Shown piece after piece: positions 43,900 to 59,674 of a stretch of DNA of 64,000 nucleotides. The notes below the pieces were generated by a model that was given only the letters and a program-made list of their open reading frames with translations, had not been told where the DNA came from and ran no database searches. The stretch spans positions 18,513,945 through 18,577,944 of the forward strand of contig CP141132.1 of the NCBI GenBank assembly GCA_035236585.1. The letters run 5' to 3'. The first letter of the stretch is position 1. The number at the start of each line of letters is the position of its first letter. Source of the stretch: Warburgia ugandensis (lineage: Eukaryota; Streptophyta; Magnoliopsida; Canellales; Canellaceae). A program made the translations under genes and the position numbers.

Positions 43900-46367
43900 T
43901 TATAAGTGTTCAATTTTGTATAAAAAAGTACTCAATTAGTAGTCCATATGTTATAAAATATAGCATATTGTCTAAGATTTTACCCAAATTCACAAGACAT
44001 GTATTTTTGACCTAATAATTCAAAAGTTTGATATTTTGCAACTTTAGAAGCTTATCTAGAGTATGTGAATAATCATAATTCTTTAGGATTTAATTAGGGT
44101 TTTACTTTTTTATAGGTGTTGAGAAGATGATCTATCCAATGACAGAGATCAAGTAAGATAATATTTGAAGATCAAAATCAAAAGAGGACAAAATACCTAA
44201 ATTTAAAAGCTCAATAAAGGTTCAAGATCATGAATAAAATGGGCCTATGCAAAAATCCATGCAATTCCACTACCTTTGCATGGGAATTGAAGTCAGGTAT
44301 GCAAGTTTCTTAAGCTATCAAGTAAACCTAAGGAAGCCAAGCCATTCATTCCTTGAAGACAAAGGACTTAGCCACTCAATCCATTAAGCAATGAGCCATT
44401 AAAGTGAGCTACCATGCCATGGGAGCCATGCTACATGGAGTTACAAAATTGGATGACTTTTTAGAAGTAATTATCCTATGTTAAAAAATAAATTTCAAGG
44501 GATAATTAGAAGGAGTTTGAGGGAGATTAGTACATGGTAAGATATGCATGCATAGGTGGACCAATCAAGAGGGAAACCATATCCAATTTCCTTATCTTTC
44601 CCTCTATTTTCCTCCCCCTTTTGTCTCTCTTCCTACCCACCACACCGCACACTTAGAAAGGGAAGGAGTTCCATGCCAACCTCCTTGAAAAGTGGTTCCT
44701 CTTCCTTGTAATTCCATCCATTCCATAAACTCCACCTTTTAATTCCCTTCACCACTCAAGTATCTCACCTTCCTATCTCTTTTCTCCATCATTCTTATAT
44801 ATTCCCCTTCCTTTTCCATCCCTCCATGTGAGATACCTTGATGGAAGGGATTCCACACAACATCCCTTGAAAGGTGGCGCCTCCCCCTCCCTTTGTTTAT
44901 ATTTAGAAAGTCCACCTCATTCTACCTTCTAATCTTCTATCTTCAATCAACTAGCTAACTTTCCTACCTAGAGTCCTAGTTCTAATTCTTGTCTTTCTTC
45001 GTAGGATAGGATCTTATCAAATTGAAAGGAAAAAAACTCTATATAACCCCATGAAATCCCACACATAATTCAAGTAGAGGGTTTGCTTCTAACTCCTTAA
45101 AATCAAGCACAACAACTTGGAGGTACTCTTAGTGCTTTGGACTTCAACATCTTAGATATTTTTCCTTATCTTCCAAACCTTCTCCTTGATTTGTTTCTTT
45201 GGTTTTTGCACTGTAATTTTAGGTTAGTGCCTTTCTTTAATTTCCTTAATTCCATTGTTGTTTATTGCTTTCTTTGTTGTTTAAGGTCCATACACATAGT
45301 TCCTCTTTGATCTCTTTTTACTCTTATTTTCACTTCTCTTAATTTTTGTGCATAATTTCAAGATCAAAGTTATCCTTTTTCTAGCAGTGACAGGCAAGAG
45401 GATAAGCTTTGAATATTTTGGTTTCCCCTCATCTTTTCCTTGTTTCTCACTTAGATATAGGACTAGGTCTTGTTGATTTCTTTTCTATCTTCATGCTCTT
45501 ATTCTCTTGATTTCTTTTTTGGGTTTCACATGCATGGTATCTAAGATTAGTTTAGATTATTGGATTGTTTTTAAGTCTTGATATGCATCAAGTTATAGTC
45601 ATTGGAGAAGTGCACAATTTTCAGGTTTATTCATCTATGTACATGTGCATAATTCATTTATCAATTTGAATCCAACAAAGTTTATGTTTCATGCAAAGTT
45701 TCTCCTATTTTTTATCATGCCTAATGTACTTTAAATTTTTGGTTTTACACTATTGTTTAATTCCTTGAATCATACACATCTTATCTCTGTCCATGCTTTG
45801 TTTGATTTAAGTATCATGCACATTATACTTGTGGGTGTTTACTTTTGATGATTCATGCAAAAATTCCAGTAGTCTATACACTTTATTTACTTAAGAACCC
45901 ATTTAATTTTTTAGTTTAGTTACTATTATTATTAGATCCCATGTTAGCAAGCTTTTGGTTCATGCATTTTAGCCATATTTCTAATCCATGAACCATGCTT
46001 ACAACTCCATGGATCATGCACATGGTGACTAGGTGATTTTCATTTACGTGATTTGTTGTTTCCATGTTTCATGATAGTTTAGCATTATTTGGTTGGTTAT
46101 TTGCATCTTAGTTTAGCTTTGTAAGTTTTCTTTCTTGAGTTTTAGGAAGTTTTAGGATTAGGAAAGTATTAGTTTAGGAAAGTTTCATTTTAATAAGTTT
46201 CCTTGAGTAAAGTTTCCTAAATTAATTCATTTTAGTTTTTCTTTAGTTTCTCTTATTGAATACATTTTAGTTAGGAAAGTTTTTAGTTCTATTGAAAATG
46301 TTTATTTTTAGAACATTTCCTTTAGTTCATGTTTCTCAGTCCATGTTGTTTAAATTCTTAGTTTAAC
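43900..46367 (+). repeat. 3' LTR of the Athila-like element, 3'-truncated
   Basis: Starts TTATAAGTGTTCAATTTTGT (TG decayed to TT) and follows the 5' LTR closely, for example TATGCATGCATAGGTGGACC near 44543 and TCTATATAACCCC near 45035. It breaks off at ...CTTAGTTTAAC about 46367, roughly 180 bp short of the expected end, where the minus-strand Athila fragment begins. Confidence 0.85.
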
Positions 46368-48580
46368 AATATAAGGACTAGTCCATCGAGTTGTAAGCTT
46401 CCTTGGGAAGAGATGAAGGTTAGAGTAATAAAGGAGTACCTTTTTGGGATGGAGTATAGGATTTTCTAAAAAAATTTTGATAATAAAAAACTTTCATCAT
46501 TTCCTTATAGATCATATTACTCTCATTGGCTTCCTATCAGATCTCCTAAAAATAATTAAGTTAGAGCTTGCAATGGAGCATGCTTCACCCATATCAAAAT
46601 TTAATCTTTTAATTGGACAGTAGTCCTTATGCTCCACTTCTATAGGCAAGTGACAAGCTTTATCATAAACAATATGGTATGGGGACATACTAGTCAGGCT
46701 TTTAAATGCAGTTTACTATGCCCAGAGCACATCAATATGACACATGCAATCCTTGTGGTATGAGTTGATAGTCTTTTGAAGAATATGTTTAATAGCCTAA
46801 TTAGATACTTCCACTTGTCCACTTGTTTGTGGCTGATACAATATTACAACTTTATGTGTGATGTTAATTTTCTTTTATTCATGCTTTAAAAACTCTGTTG
46901 TAAAAATGAGTATCATTATCCCTAATGGTGGCTTGAAGTGTCCCAAATCTGTAAAGGAAATTCTAAGTTAAGAACTTAATGACTATTTTATAATCATTGA
47001 CTTTACATGGAGCATCCTTTATCCATTTGGAAACATAGTCTACTATAACCAAAATATAAAGGTATCCAAAAGAAGGAGGGAACGAGCCCATGGAATTGAT
47101 GCCTCAATAGTCAAATACTTCCACTATAAGAATGTAGTTTAAAAGCATCATATTTCTATAGGCTATTCTTCCTAATTTTTGGTAGCGCTTGCATGCCTTA
47201 TAGAAGTTATGGTGTCTTTAAAAAGAGTGGGCCAATAGAAACAATACTACAAAATCTTTGCAGCTATTTTCTTAGTAGAAAAATGTCTAGTGCATGCTTC
47301 TGAGTGACAGAAATAGATGATATTGGATTATTCAATATCAGGCACACTTCTCCTAATAATTTGATCCAAACAATATTTAAATAAATATGAATCATCACAA
47401 AAATAGTGTTTGACATTGCAGAAAAATATGGTCTTATCAGTTTTGGTTTAATGTTCCAACATTTACCTTGTAGCTAGATAATTTTCAATGTTAGCAAACC
47501 AAGCGTGATGGAAGACATTAAGAGTTGTTTATTGGGGAAGGTATCTTTGATAGGCAACATATCTAAAGGATCAGTTAGGACCAGTCAAGAAAGGTTGTCT
47601 GCCACTACGATTTCTACTCCTTTCTTGTTTTTAATATGTAGATCAAATTCGTAGAGTAAAAGGATCCATATAAGAAGTCATTGTTTAGCATCCTTCTTTG
47701 AAAGGAGGGACTTTAATGCTAAATAATTAGTAAAAATGACTATCTTAGAGTCTACCAAGTAACACCTAAAATCCAGTGCAAGGACTACAGTAAGGAGTTC
47801 CTTCTCTTTGGCAGAATAATTCTTTTGTACATTGTTAAGTGTCCTATTTACATAGTAGATGAAGTAGGTGACATATGGTTACTTATACTTTCTTTGTCCT
47901 AATACTGCCCCTATTATATAATCACTTGCATCACACATGATTTCAAAGGGAACTTTCCAATCTGGTGGTTGCATGATAGGTGTTGTGGTCAACTTATCCT
48001 TTAGCTTAGTAAAACCCTCTTGACAGTCAGTAGTCAATTTGAATGGGCTGTCCTTAGCTAGAAGTTTACAAAGTGGTCTAGATATTGCCTTGAAATCTTT
48101 TATAAACTTCCTATAAACTCATGCATGTCCTAAGAAGGACTAAAGGTCTTTGACTATTTGAGGGGTGGGTAGATTAGAAATAGATCAATTTTTGCTTTGT
48201 CTACCTCTATTCCTTTTGATGAGACAATGTGGCCAAGTACAATTCCCTTGGGAGCCATGAAATGACACTTCTCCTAGTTTAACATTAGTTTATTTTCTTC
48301 ATAATGATGTGGGTCTTTTTTCAATTTTTTAAAACATGTATCAAATGAATCTCTAAAAATTGATAAATCATTAATGAGCACCTCTAGAAAGTGCTCTACC
48401 ATATCACCAAAGATACTCAACATGAATATTTAAGAAATTATGCCCTAACCACCTCTTTCATATTTGGATTCAACTTATGTTGCATTTAACTAGATGGCTT
48501 AGCATCATCTCCCAGGTAAATTCCATGGTACATGTTAAAGAATTGATGCCTTTAATATCTACCAAAGTCAACCATAGCAT
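46368..48580 (-). pseudogene. Minus-strand Athila pol fragment (RT to integrase)
   Basis: A second Athila pol, read on the minus strand. RT start: GWTLADIKGI-like sequence near 48570-48500 and LNPNMKEVVRA (48478-48446). An internal deletion jumps to MLSIFGDMVEHFLEVLIND and EKCHFMAPKGIVLGHIVSSK. RNase H: KNYSAKEKELLTVVLALD-like near 47800-47730, then LLYEFDLHIKNKKGVEIVVA near 47660-47600. Integrase: VVYCISHKQVDKWKYLIRLL near 46860-46800 and YHIVYDKACHLPIEVEHKDY near 46680-46610, ending KLTTRWTSPYI at about 46405-46373. The catalytic box reads LIND (48378-48367), so the first Asp is Asn. There are many stops. No LTR of its own is attached. Confidence 0.87.
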
Positions 48581-50080
48581 CTTTGAAAATCATTAAGAAT
48601 GGGAAATCCTAACAGAGAGTTAGGGCACCTACTTATTGATCGATAGTTTAGATCTATTGAAGATTGTATGTGAGAATGAGAAATCCTAATAGCTTTGTAT
48701 GACTTGGAACATCTCCTTGATTTTGAACCTACGTATATTAAGTGGGATGGTTGTTATAATCTAATTATAAATTAGTATACATATGCAATTAATAACATGT
48801 GAATGAATCATTAATTCATTTTACCTTTTGATGAAGCTAGAGGCATGGATTCAATATGGTATTATAGAAGTTTCAAAAAATAAAAAATAAAGGTGAGCCA
48901 TTGGATTAAATTGGATGGTGGGGATATTTCCTTCTTAGGATTTTATCTTAAATTCTCATGAAGTGGGTGGGTGGCTAAGGTTTGTAATCTTTCTCTACTT
49001 TGTTCCTATCCCTTGGATCATCATTGCCCCAGCTTTAGTGGATAAGTTTTGGTTGGAATGTTCTTATCCCAAAAGATCTTCTTTAAGGGCTTTTTTCTTT
49101 CTTCCTTTGAATTAGGAAACCTTGACTAGATGACCTAGATTCCTTTGAGATTTCCTTATCTAATCTTGGTCTCCCCTTATTTTCTCCTAGGCCACCACAA
49201 TTTTCTCCAACCCATGAGTTGTAAGTAGGGTGGGATGTCTTCTCCCTTGTAAATCACAATTTTTGTCCAAAAGAAATGGTGGACTACCTAACAAAAAAAC
49301 TCCACCAATGAGCTCTTAGTATGGTATTTATTGTAGTCTAACTTCTCATTGGTTCATCTTATTTGATTAAATTCTTATTAATTTCTTAGGATATGCATGA
49401 ACAAGGATAGATATTGACCTTTAATGCTTGAAAAGTAAGGATGCTTTCCAATAGTAGATTTCTTGTAAATTGTCTCTCTTCACTCCTTTGTTTTATCCAC
49501 TTATTTTCCTTATTTTACTCATGTAATCAAATGGAATTGAGTGTGACTCACCACCTTAAATGGAAAAAAATGTGTGGCTCCTTAGGTGGTCCCATCTTGT
49601 TGTTGAGTAGGAGAGAGAGTGTAAGGAAGAAGTCTTCATGCAGGCCCTAATCTTCTAACTTATTTTATTTTAGAGAAAATTTCATTGTATGTGATTGCAC
49701 TATATATGAATTGAGCTTCTCTTAGAAGCTTCCCAAGGTGATGGATAGCTTGGATGCATGCATTGATTGGAAGTTCTATCACCTTACTTTTATTGCGAAT
49801 ACTTTATTTTGCATGGATATGGCTTAATATTCCAATTAGGGTTTTTGACTACTCTGACCTTGATAACAGCACCCATTTTTTAGTCTGAAATACTAAACTT
49901 CAAATTTGGGATGTGTGGGCCATAGATGTAGCTTGGAGAGTAAATTTTCTTTTTTTAGCAATAAAATTATCAAATTTGTGCATTTTTTTCATTTGCACTC
50001 TTGACATGCAAGATTTAAAATTAACCCTAATTAATGCTATTTATGGAAAGTTCACAGGCTAAAACTTGTTACATATCGAG

Positions 50081-50132
50081 GTATGTATGTTTGTATGTAT
50101 GTTATGTATGTATGTATGTATATTAGAGGGAA
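50081..50132. repeat. GTAT microsatellite
   Basis: Imperfect GTAT/TATG tetranucleotide run. Confidence 0.9.
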
Positions 50133-50294
50133 CCTATGGCATTAAGCACATCTCAAAGGAATCCATGGAACATCCCAATGAGACATCCCAAGGAACCACA
50201 CCCTAATCCAAGAGGCATCTCAGAAAAGGGCACCTAGTGAAACCATGAACACATCCCACCATGTATAGCAAAGATATACAAAAGTAGAAATTTC

Positions 50295-50370
50295 ATATAT
50301 ACATGTACATATATACATATATGTATATATATATTTGTATGTATGTGTGTGTGTGTGTCTATATATATAA
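50295..50370. repeat. Compound AT/GT microsatellite
   Basis: TA, ACAT, GTAT and GT runs in succession. Confidence 0.9.
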
Positions 50371-51314
50371 AACCCATTCTACGTTCTTCATAAACATTTT
50401 GAAAGAGAATAAAATTATTCATGAGGAGGCTTTACGTAAAACTCAATGTCTTGCATGAACCTTTTAATATTAATTTTCATAAACATGAAAGCACCTCAGC
50501 ATTAACAATATCCTTCAATTTTTTTTTTTATCCCATTTCATCCTTTGAGCTACTTAAGAGAATTCAAGTTAAGAAAATTGACTAAAATTTCTCTTAATTA
50601 AAAAAAACCAGACAAGGATCATTTTGTTATCCAAAACTTAGATTAAGGATCCTCAAAAACCCAATTTAGAAAGATCATTAAATAGAAACCTAGAAATTTG
50701 ATGTGAAACTAATGCTTAGATTATAAAAAAATTGCAATTGAATAGACTATTAATGCTCATCCCTAAAAGAAAATGGACTATAAGACTTGTATGCCAAATA
50801 TATGTAGAGTGGGTGTGAGGAACTAACCTTTTCTTTTCTTATAAACAAGTTAAAGATTCAAACCATTAAAACACCCAATAGTTGCTCTTGATCTCTTTCT
50901 TTAATAGCTCCTTCAACTAGTTTGGGCAATATGACAAGCTCTTAGTGTGCATAAAAGAAACCACCAACAATCACCATATAATAAATTAATATGGGAAATC
51001 CTAGAAACACAAACTCATATCAATGCATTCAAATCACAAAAGAAAAGACTCTCCAACCATAAAGAAAATGATTCAATCACACAGCCCCTCACCAAAATCC
51101 ATATTTCCCTCAAAAGCACAACCCATTAGCTCCTCTTAAGCTCAAAATTCATAAGAAATCAAAGATTATAAGAATATTACCTCTTCATCATATGCAACTT
51201 GAAATTGATTCAAAACTCCAATTGAAATCTCCAAACTAGGTTTGCTTTTTGCTCTAAATCCTTGCAAATCTCTAAGCTTTATTAAACCAAAAGCTTTAAC
51301 TACTCTTCTTGGAC

Positions 51315-51317
<3 letters not shown>

Positions 51318-51402
<85 letters not shown>
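51318..51402. repeat. (TC)n microsatellite, ~85 bp
   Basis: Perfect CT run. The long Ser-Leu and Arg-Glu frames at 51166-51478 are repeat artefacts. Confidence 0.97.
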
Positions 51403-51405
<3 letters not shown>

Positions 51406-52019
51406 CACCCACCCCCTTCCCCCCTTTGTTGTAAAAAACCAAACCCTAAACCATCCCTTTTGTCTCCATTTCCCTTAAGTTAAGAGGTAGGTAGGTTTCA
51501 ACCGCCATATTTACTTTCTTAATGTGGGATGGGGACCACTTCTTCACACTTCCCTCACTTCCAATTAGTACTTCCATTTTAGTGCAACATCACCCAATAC
51601 CCCATTATTCCCTAACAAAACAACCCTTGATTTGAGTATAAAGTAGTCCAATGCTATTCTTGTACTCATTCTTATATGAAATTCATTGATATGGTCAAAA
51701 TAAAAAATTTCTATAATAAGCCCATGTATAGATCAAGGGAAGGCCACCAAAGAAAAAGAAAATTTTAGATTTACTAGCCAATTTTCATCATGTGACATGG
51801 TTAAATTGTGGCATAGTTGGGAAATAATGTTGGATCATGAAATTTGCAAGTTCTTCAAAGAAAATAGAGCCATGACAATGATCGTGATTGATAGCTCCAT
51901 TACACCTCCAACACCTATTATTCCATCTACTAGACCTCTTGCCAATTGGAGAGTGACATCCTTTTCTCCTATTGTTTCTTATCTTATTTTTGATGAATTT
52001 GGTGCGCTACCCTCTTTGT

Positions 52020-54289
52020 AGCCAATGAATATTGGTCCAAAGTACCCTCTTGTCTCTTCTTTTGAGCATCTTAACATCACCGATCATTCTAAAGATAATA
52101 ATGATGGTCCTCTAGATGAAATTCTTAAAATGATATCACAATCTAAGATGAATCAAGCCTAGCTGAGTAAGGATGAACTTGACTCCATTTATTCAGGAAC
52201 AAGAGATAACAAACAAGAAATTTCAATTGGTGTTAACTTAACAAATGAAAAAATGCCCCAACTTGTTTTGTTTCTTAAAGAGTATAGTTGTTTTTTCTTG
52301 GCCCCTATGAGAATACGGTGAAGACAATGCCACCATTGTCCAACATGAGGTCCTGGTAGTTTTAGATGCCAAACCTATCTTTTCAAAAAGTACAAGATGA
52401 TAAAAAAGTTAGAAAGACATATCAAAGAAGAAGTCAATAAAAAATTGAGGGCTGGGTTCATAGAAGTTGTCCACTACCTTGGATGGCTAGCCAATATTAT
52501 CCATGTCCCAAAGAAAAATGGTCATATTAGAGTCTATGTTGGCTTTTATGACCTGAACAAAGCTAGGCCCGAAGACAATTTTCCACTCCCTCACATAATC
52601 CTCGTGATTGATCACACATTTGGCCATGCCTTGTACTCCTTCACATATGGATTCTCAAGATACAACCATATCAATATGTCAACAAAGGATAAGGCCAAGA
52701 CATCATTCTTCATACCATGGGGCAAATATTGTTACATGATGATGCCTTTCTATCAAAAAAACATTGGTGCAACCTATTAAAGGATGTCCACCACCTTGCC
52801 ACATGATATGCTACACAAAGAAGTAGGAGTGTATGTGGATGACATGATCATCAAGTCATTAACAAGAGATAGACATGTCATGCCCTTAAAGAAATTCTTT
52901 TATTGGCTCTAACAAGATTAGTTATACTTGAATTTGAGCAAATGCATCATTGGTGTCAATTAGGCAAATTGTTAGGATTCAAGATCACACATAGAAGGAA
53001 TTGAATTAGACTTGTATAATATCAAATCCATCCATGAAATACCTCGTTCTAAAACTAAGAGGAAAATTTGAGGTTTCCTTGGACATGTTCAATACCTAAG
53101 TCGCTTTATTTCTTGGCTCACCACCGCATGTGAACCAATGATTAGGCTCATTAAGAAAGGTGAAACCAAAACTTGGAATAAACAATGTCAAAAAGACTTC
53201 AAGACAATTAAGAATTATTTATCCTCTCCACCAGTTATAATTCCTCTAATCATAGGTAAACCTTTGCTATTGTATTTGTCAATCCAAGAAACCACAATGG
53301 GTAGCATGCTTGAAGAACTTAATTAGGATAGTTTAGAAAGATCTATCTATTGCATTAATTAGAAGAGATTGGATTATGAGATCCAGTGCACCCCAGTTAA
53401 GAAAACATGTCTCACCATAGTTTAGGCCATACAAAAGCTTCCACATTATATGTTGTCATATGAAGTCAAAATCATTGCCAAATTGGATCACCTTAGACAC
53501 TTGTTGGAAAAACTAGCATTGTTGGAAAGAGTTACATGATGGTTGCTCCTATTATTTGAATTCAGACTTAGATGTCTCCCATAAATTCTTCAAAGGCTAA
53601 TCTATTTTAGACCACATAACCAAACACCTAATGAAAGACCTTTTCCATATATCAAAAAAATTCCTTGATCAAGAATCCCTTACGAAGGACAAATCCATAT
53701 ACATTATAACCTAAAAACTATCCGCAAAGCCTATCCTAATGTTACCAAGCAGATCACACCTCATGGAAATTGCATTATCATTTCTAAAGGAAAAACCTTC
53801 CAACTGTAGAAAACCTTGACCTTGATACACAGAGACTTCACTTTGATGCAAATGTACCATCCAAATGTTGAAAAATTTCTTTATTATTGCACTTAAAATT
53901 TATAATGAGGCATGTATTCCAAGGCTAGAAGCAAGAAGAGCCCTCAAGGCTAAGGAAACATTGTCATACTTGGGATTTCTACTCTAATAGTTAATCAAGA
54001 TACATGACAATGGAAAAGTTGAGAAGAAAAGATCGTACCATATAGAGATCATTCACAAAAACTGCATCTAAAATTTAAGCATATCTCCTTCCAGCATATC
54101 TCAAGAGAGCTTAACTAGTGTGTTGACTCACTCGCTTCTCTTACACCCCTAAAAATGACTAGCTTTTGTTGCTTCTCTTAGTAGCTTTTGGGGCCATCTT
54201 TTTTCTATGACATAGAAGTTAACAACTTCATCAGCCAATTCTTGATTGTGCTTAGAATATAAGATTACATACCATGGTTTGATGTTATT
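52020..54289 (+). pseudogene. Tat-like Ty3/gypsy RT and RNase H (degenerate)
   Basis: Pol of a Tat-branch gypsy element. The RT frame 52397-52780 reads LERHIKEEVNKKLRAGFIEV, WLANIIHVPKKNGHIRVYV, FYDLNKARPEDNFPLPH and TSFFIPWGKYCYMMMPF. The catalytic box YVDDMIIKS is intact at 52832-52843. FLGHVQYLSRFISWLT and CEPMIRLIKKGETKTWNKQC follow (53070-53200), then the RNase H start SSPPVIIPLIIGKPLLLYLS (53138-53326) and later RLDYEIQ and VKIIAKLDHLRHLLEK. A decayed segment SLASLTPLK (about 54130) and PWFDVI (54272-54289) end the piece at the solo LTR. An open frame at 51797-52021 may be part of the region upstream of RT but is not recognised. There are numerous stops and frameshifts. Confidence 0.87.
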
Positions 54290-56699
<2,410 letters not shown>

Positions 56700-56701
56700 T
56701 T

Positions 56702-57640
56702 TACTTGAAAGGGGCAACCAAAAAAGATAAAAGCCATCTCAAACAATATGCCACCCATTTTAGCATCTATGGGGAAGATCTTTACAACAGGTCATATAAT
56801 TTGGTTCATCTTAGATGTGTGACAGAAGATGAAGTGATTGTCATCCTAGAAGATATCCATGGATGAATATATAATCCTCATGTGAACAAAATTGAAATGG
56901 TAAAGAAAATTCTTAAATAAGGATATTGCAAACCAATATTAGACTCATGCTAATCTTATGTACATTCTGCCCCTATAGTTGCACCAACTCACTTCTCCCT
57001 AGCCATTCTCTACATGAACCATAAATATCATTGGAAAAAATGTCACCTAAATAATCTTTAGGATATGAATACATCTTGGTTGCCATAGTCTACTTCACAA
57101 AATGGGTTAGACTACATCTTATGCCACCATTTCATCAAAAGATTTAGCAAAATTTATCAAACTCAATATTGTCTTGTGATATGTGTTCTACATGAGCTCA
57201 TTTAAGACAATGAGGATCACTTTCAAAAGAAGTCAAGAATTTGAGCAATGAATTGATATCAAAAGGTGTCTCTTATCTCCTTAGATAGCACAAACTAATA
57301 GAGTAGTAGAAGTAGCCAATAAGAAATACAAGGCTGCAGCTAACAAGATGATTAGGAGGAACAAGGCTAAAAGCAGTCTATGAAGATCAAGGTTATCAAA
57401 CCATGTCTCTAGGGCATTTAATAAGAAAGCCAAACCCAAGAAATTGTAAATTGGTGACCTAGTTCTCAAAGAATAAAAAGCTCCAACTATAGATCCTAGG
57501 TGCAAATTCTATGTCAAATAAAGGGGCCTTTATAAAGGAAATCTACCCTACGAATGTGATCAAACTTCAAGAGATAGATGGTACATACATTGACAACATA
57601 GTCAACATGGACTACCTCAAGCGCTATCATTGTTTAACAT
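56702..57640 (+). pseudogene. Tat-like integrase (degenerate)
   Basis: Continues the Tat-like pol after the solo LTR. The N-terminal part reads YLKGATKKDKSHLKQYATHF, YGEDLYNRSYNLVHLRCVTE and DEVIVILEDIHG (56702-56865), the region before the HHCC zinc-binding motif. Core fragments include GYEYILVAIVYFTKWV (near 57060-57110), and the C-terminal region reads NKKYKAAANKMIRRNKAK and KAKPKKL-IGDLVLKE (57310-57470). It is broken by many stops; the catalytic residues cannot be assembled with confidence. Nothing recognisable follows 57640. Confidence 0.82.
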
Positions 57641-58146
57641 CTCAAATAACCAACCTAATTTCCTATTTATGATAGGGGCATTAGTCGCCTAGGCTTATAT
57701 CGAACCTATTCTTGTAAGTTATAAAAAGCTACATGTGCAACTTGTCTTACACAAGCACAGTCACAATAATTAATAAAAGATCATTTTTACCCTCACAAAA
57801 GATTTCCATCGTTATCAAACTACATTGCCCAAAAATAAAATAGATAGGAAAAAATGGACTAGCCACAAAAAAAGAATGGAAATTATTGTGAAGAAAAGTG
57901 GTCTTAAAGAATAGAGAACAATTAAGGTGGTGTATGACAATCAAGAGAACCAAAGGAAATATAGGTGTCCAAATTCAAAGGTCTCATCATATGATGTAAG
58001 GGTCCTAAGTTAGGAATACAAAAATAAAAGTCTCTGATTCAAATAATTAAGTACATACCAAACTAAAAGTACTGTTAATAATATAATGTCTTACTTAATG
58101 GATTTCAAAGGTCAACCACATCATTATTTTGGAAGAGGGCACTAGT

Positions 58147-58222
<76 letters not shown>
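58147..58222. repeat. (ATC)n microsatellite, ~76 bp
   Basis: About 25 perfect trinucleotide units. Confidence 0.97.
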
Positions 58223-59630
58223 CTTCCTTCCATTTATTCCTTCTTTGATAAATTCATCTTTCAATTCCCTCAAATTAACATCTCCTCCATCCACCCATGC
58301 AAAATGCTTCTCACATCCTTCATTATTGTAGCATTGTGATGAGTAGCAATACTAAGGATAATCACTTCTAAACCTCTCCTTGTTCTTACACAAGCTATGG
58401 TAGGAGGTGTATCATGAATTGAAAAGGCTAAGGGTCATGATTTGACTTAGGGACAAAGTTTGGAACTCTTCCCACTTCACTTGGACTAAAGCTCCATATT
58501 TGCCCCATCATCCATCTAGTCCAGCCATTCTATTGAGTGTGCTTTTGTACCATGTGTCTCATTCACAAGAAATAGAAAAAATAGAAAGCAAATCACAAGC
58601 TTCAATTGCAAATCAAAGAGAAAATTTAGAACCATCTCATGAAAATCAGGCCTCTAAGTATTCAACTCATGCCACACTCTCATAGGTCCTTTGTTGGTAA
58701 AGGTTTGACATCAAACAGATCTTGTTAAAATAGGAACTATGAATGAAGACCTCTTAATGAAAGAACCAATGTGGTTCCTTTGGCTCATTGAAACTAATAT
58801 TACCAGTTTGAACATCCTTTCCTAACCTCTTTCTTCATTTAATTCTTTAAGTAATGTAGTTACTCTCAAAAGAAAATCCATTATCTTTATTATTCTCATC
58901 ATCATTGGAACTTTCAAGTTCATCCAAAGTGATAAGAATAGGGTTGTTAGTAGTTTTATTGGATGGTATTTCTCATCCTCAAACCATAATTTAGAATAAG
59001 AACTGCAAACCCTAATTTTGAATCTGGCTTTACCCCTTCTCTTATTAAATCCCACTTCAATTCCTTGGACTTTTTCACTTAAAAAAACAAGTGGCAATGT
59101 ACGAATTCATTCCATGCATCCTAATTATTAATTGCTTCCATTTTTGTTTGTGTTCTACCTTTCTATTATAAGGGCTACTTAGGTTGAGCTGTTCTCAATG
59201 TTCTTAATTTTCTTTATGTTTCATTTTTCCTGCATAGGCAAAGCATTTCAATCAGTAACAAATCAAGTAACAAAATCTCCTGTTAAACATGGACAAAACT
59301 ATAGCAAATTAGTAGTAAATTGCTAGTAAAATAATACCAACGATAGATTGATAAAATCTTTACACATAGTAGTTGGCTGACTATTCTGTTTTCCATATGC
59401 TCAACACATTTGGATTCTTATTCTTGTAGTAGTTAGCAAAGACAATACACCTATGGAACTTTATGTGTTACAGATCTACTCCATATGAGTGGAACTTTTG
59501 GCATGAACAGTAACAAAAGTCACCAATTATCTAATTCCAAAAACTAAAATGCTAAAATCTAAGCACAAAATTATTGATTTTTTCTCCCAAGTTGAACACC
59601 TAATGTGCGGTCAAAATTTCAGGGGAAGAT

Positions 59631-59674
59631 GATGCCAGTGACACTGTGGAAATGATGCCAGTGACACTGTGGAA
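59631..59674. repeat. 23-bp tandem duplication
   Basis: GATGCCAGTGACACTGTGGA occurs twice in tandem (59631 and 59654) with no mismatch in the shared 21 bases. Confidence 0.9.

Larger units (their letters stand above)
13931..46367 (+). mobile_element. Athila-like Ty3/gypsy element, multiply interrupted
   Basis: The outermost element of the central region. In order: 5' LTR (13931-16547), tRNA-Asp type PBS, gag, protease, RT, RNase H and integrase start, a 3' untranslated region with PPT motifs, and a truncated 3' LTR (43900-46367). It is split by a solo-LTR stack at 21085-28782 and by a minus-strand chromovirus at 29766-42099. The Athila lineage is supported by the gag, protease and RT motifs and by the PBS. 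All coding regions carry stops. The end of the integrase and any env-like ORF are missing, apparently deleted around the chromovirus. Confidence 0.85.
48581..51790. other. Non-coding repetitive sequence, partly LTR-like
   Basis: No protein domain recognised. The part about 49690-50060 resembles 56250-56620 (for example TTGAGCTTCTCTTAGAAGCT against TTCTAGCTTCACTTAGAAGA, and TTAACCCTAATTAATG against TAAACCCTAATTAGTG). It may therefore be a diverged copy of the LTR at 54290-56699, possibly the 5' LTR of the Tat-like element. Boundaries are not defined. The small ORFs at 49441, 50947 and 51166 lack support. Confidence 0.4.

Noticed and set aside
51166..51478. Arg-Glu and Ser-Leu repeat proteins
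   Set aside because: Dinucleotide repeat translated in different frames.
58822..59097. 91-codon minus-strand frame starting MPLVFLSEKVQGIEVGFNKR
   Set aside because: Looks somewhat protein-like, but I recognise no family and see no supporting neighbours or splice structure. A protein search would be needed; a significant hit to a plant or element protein would revive it.
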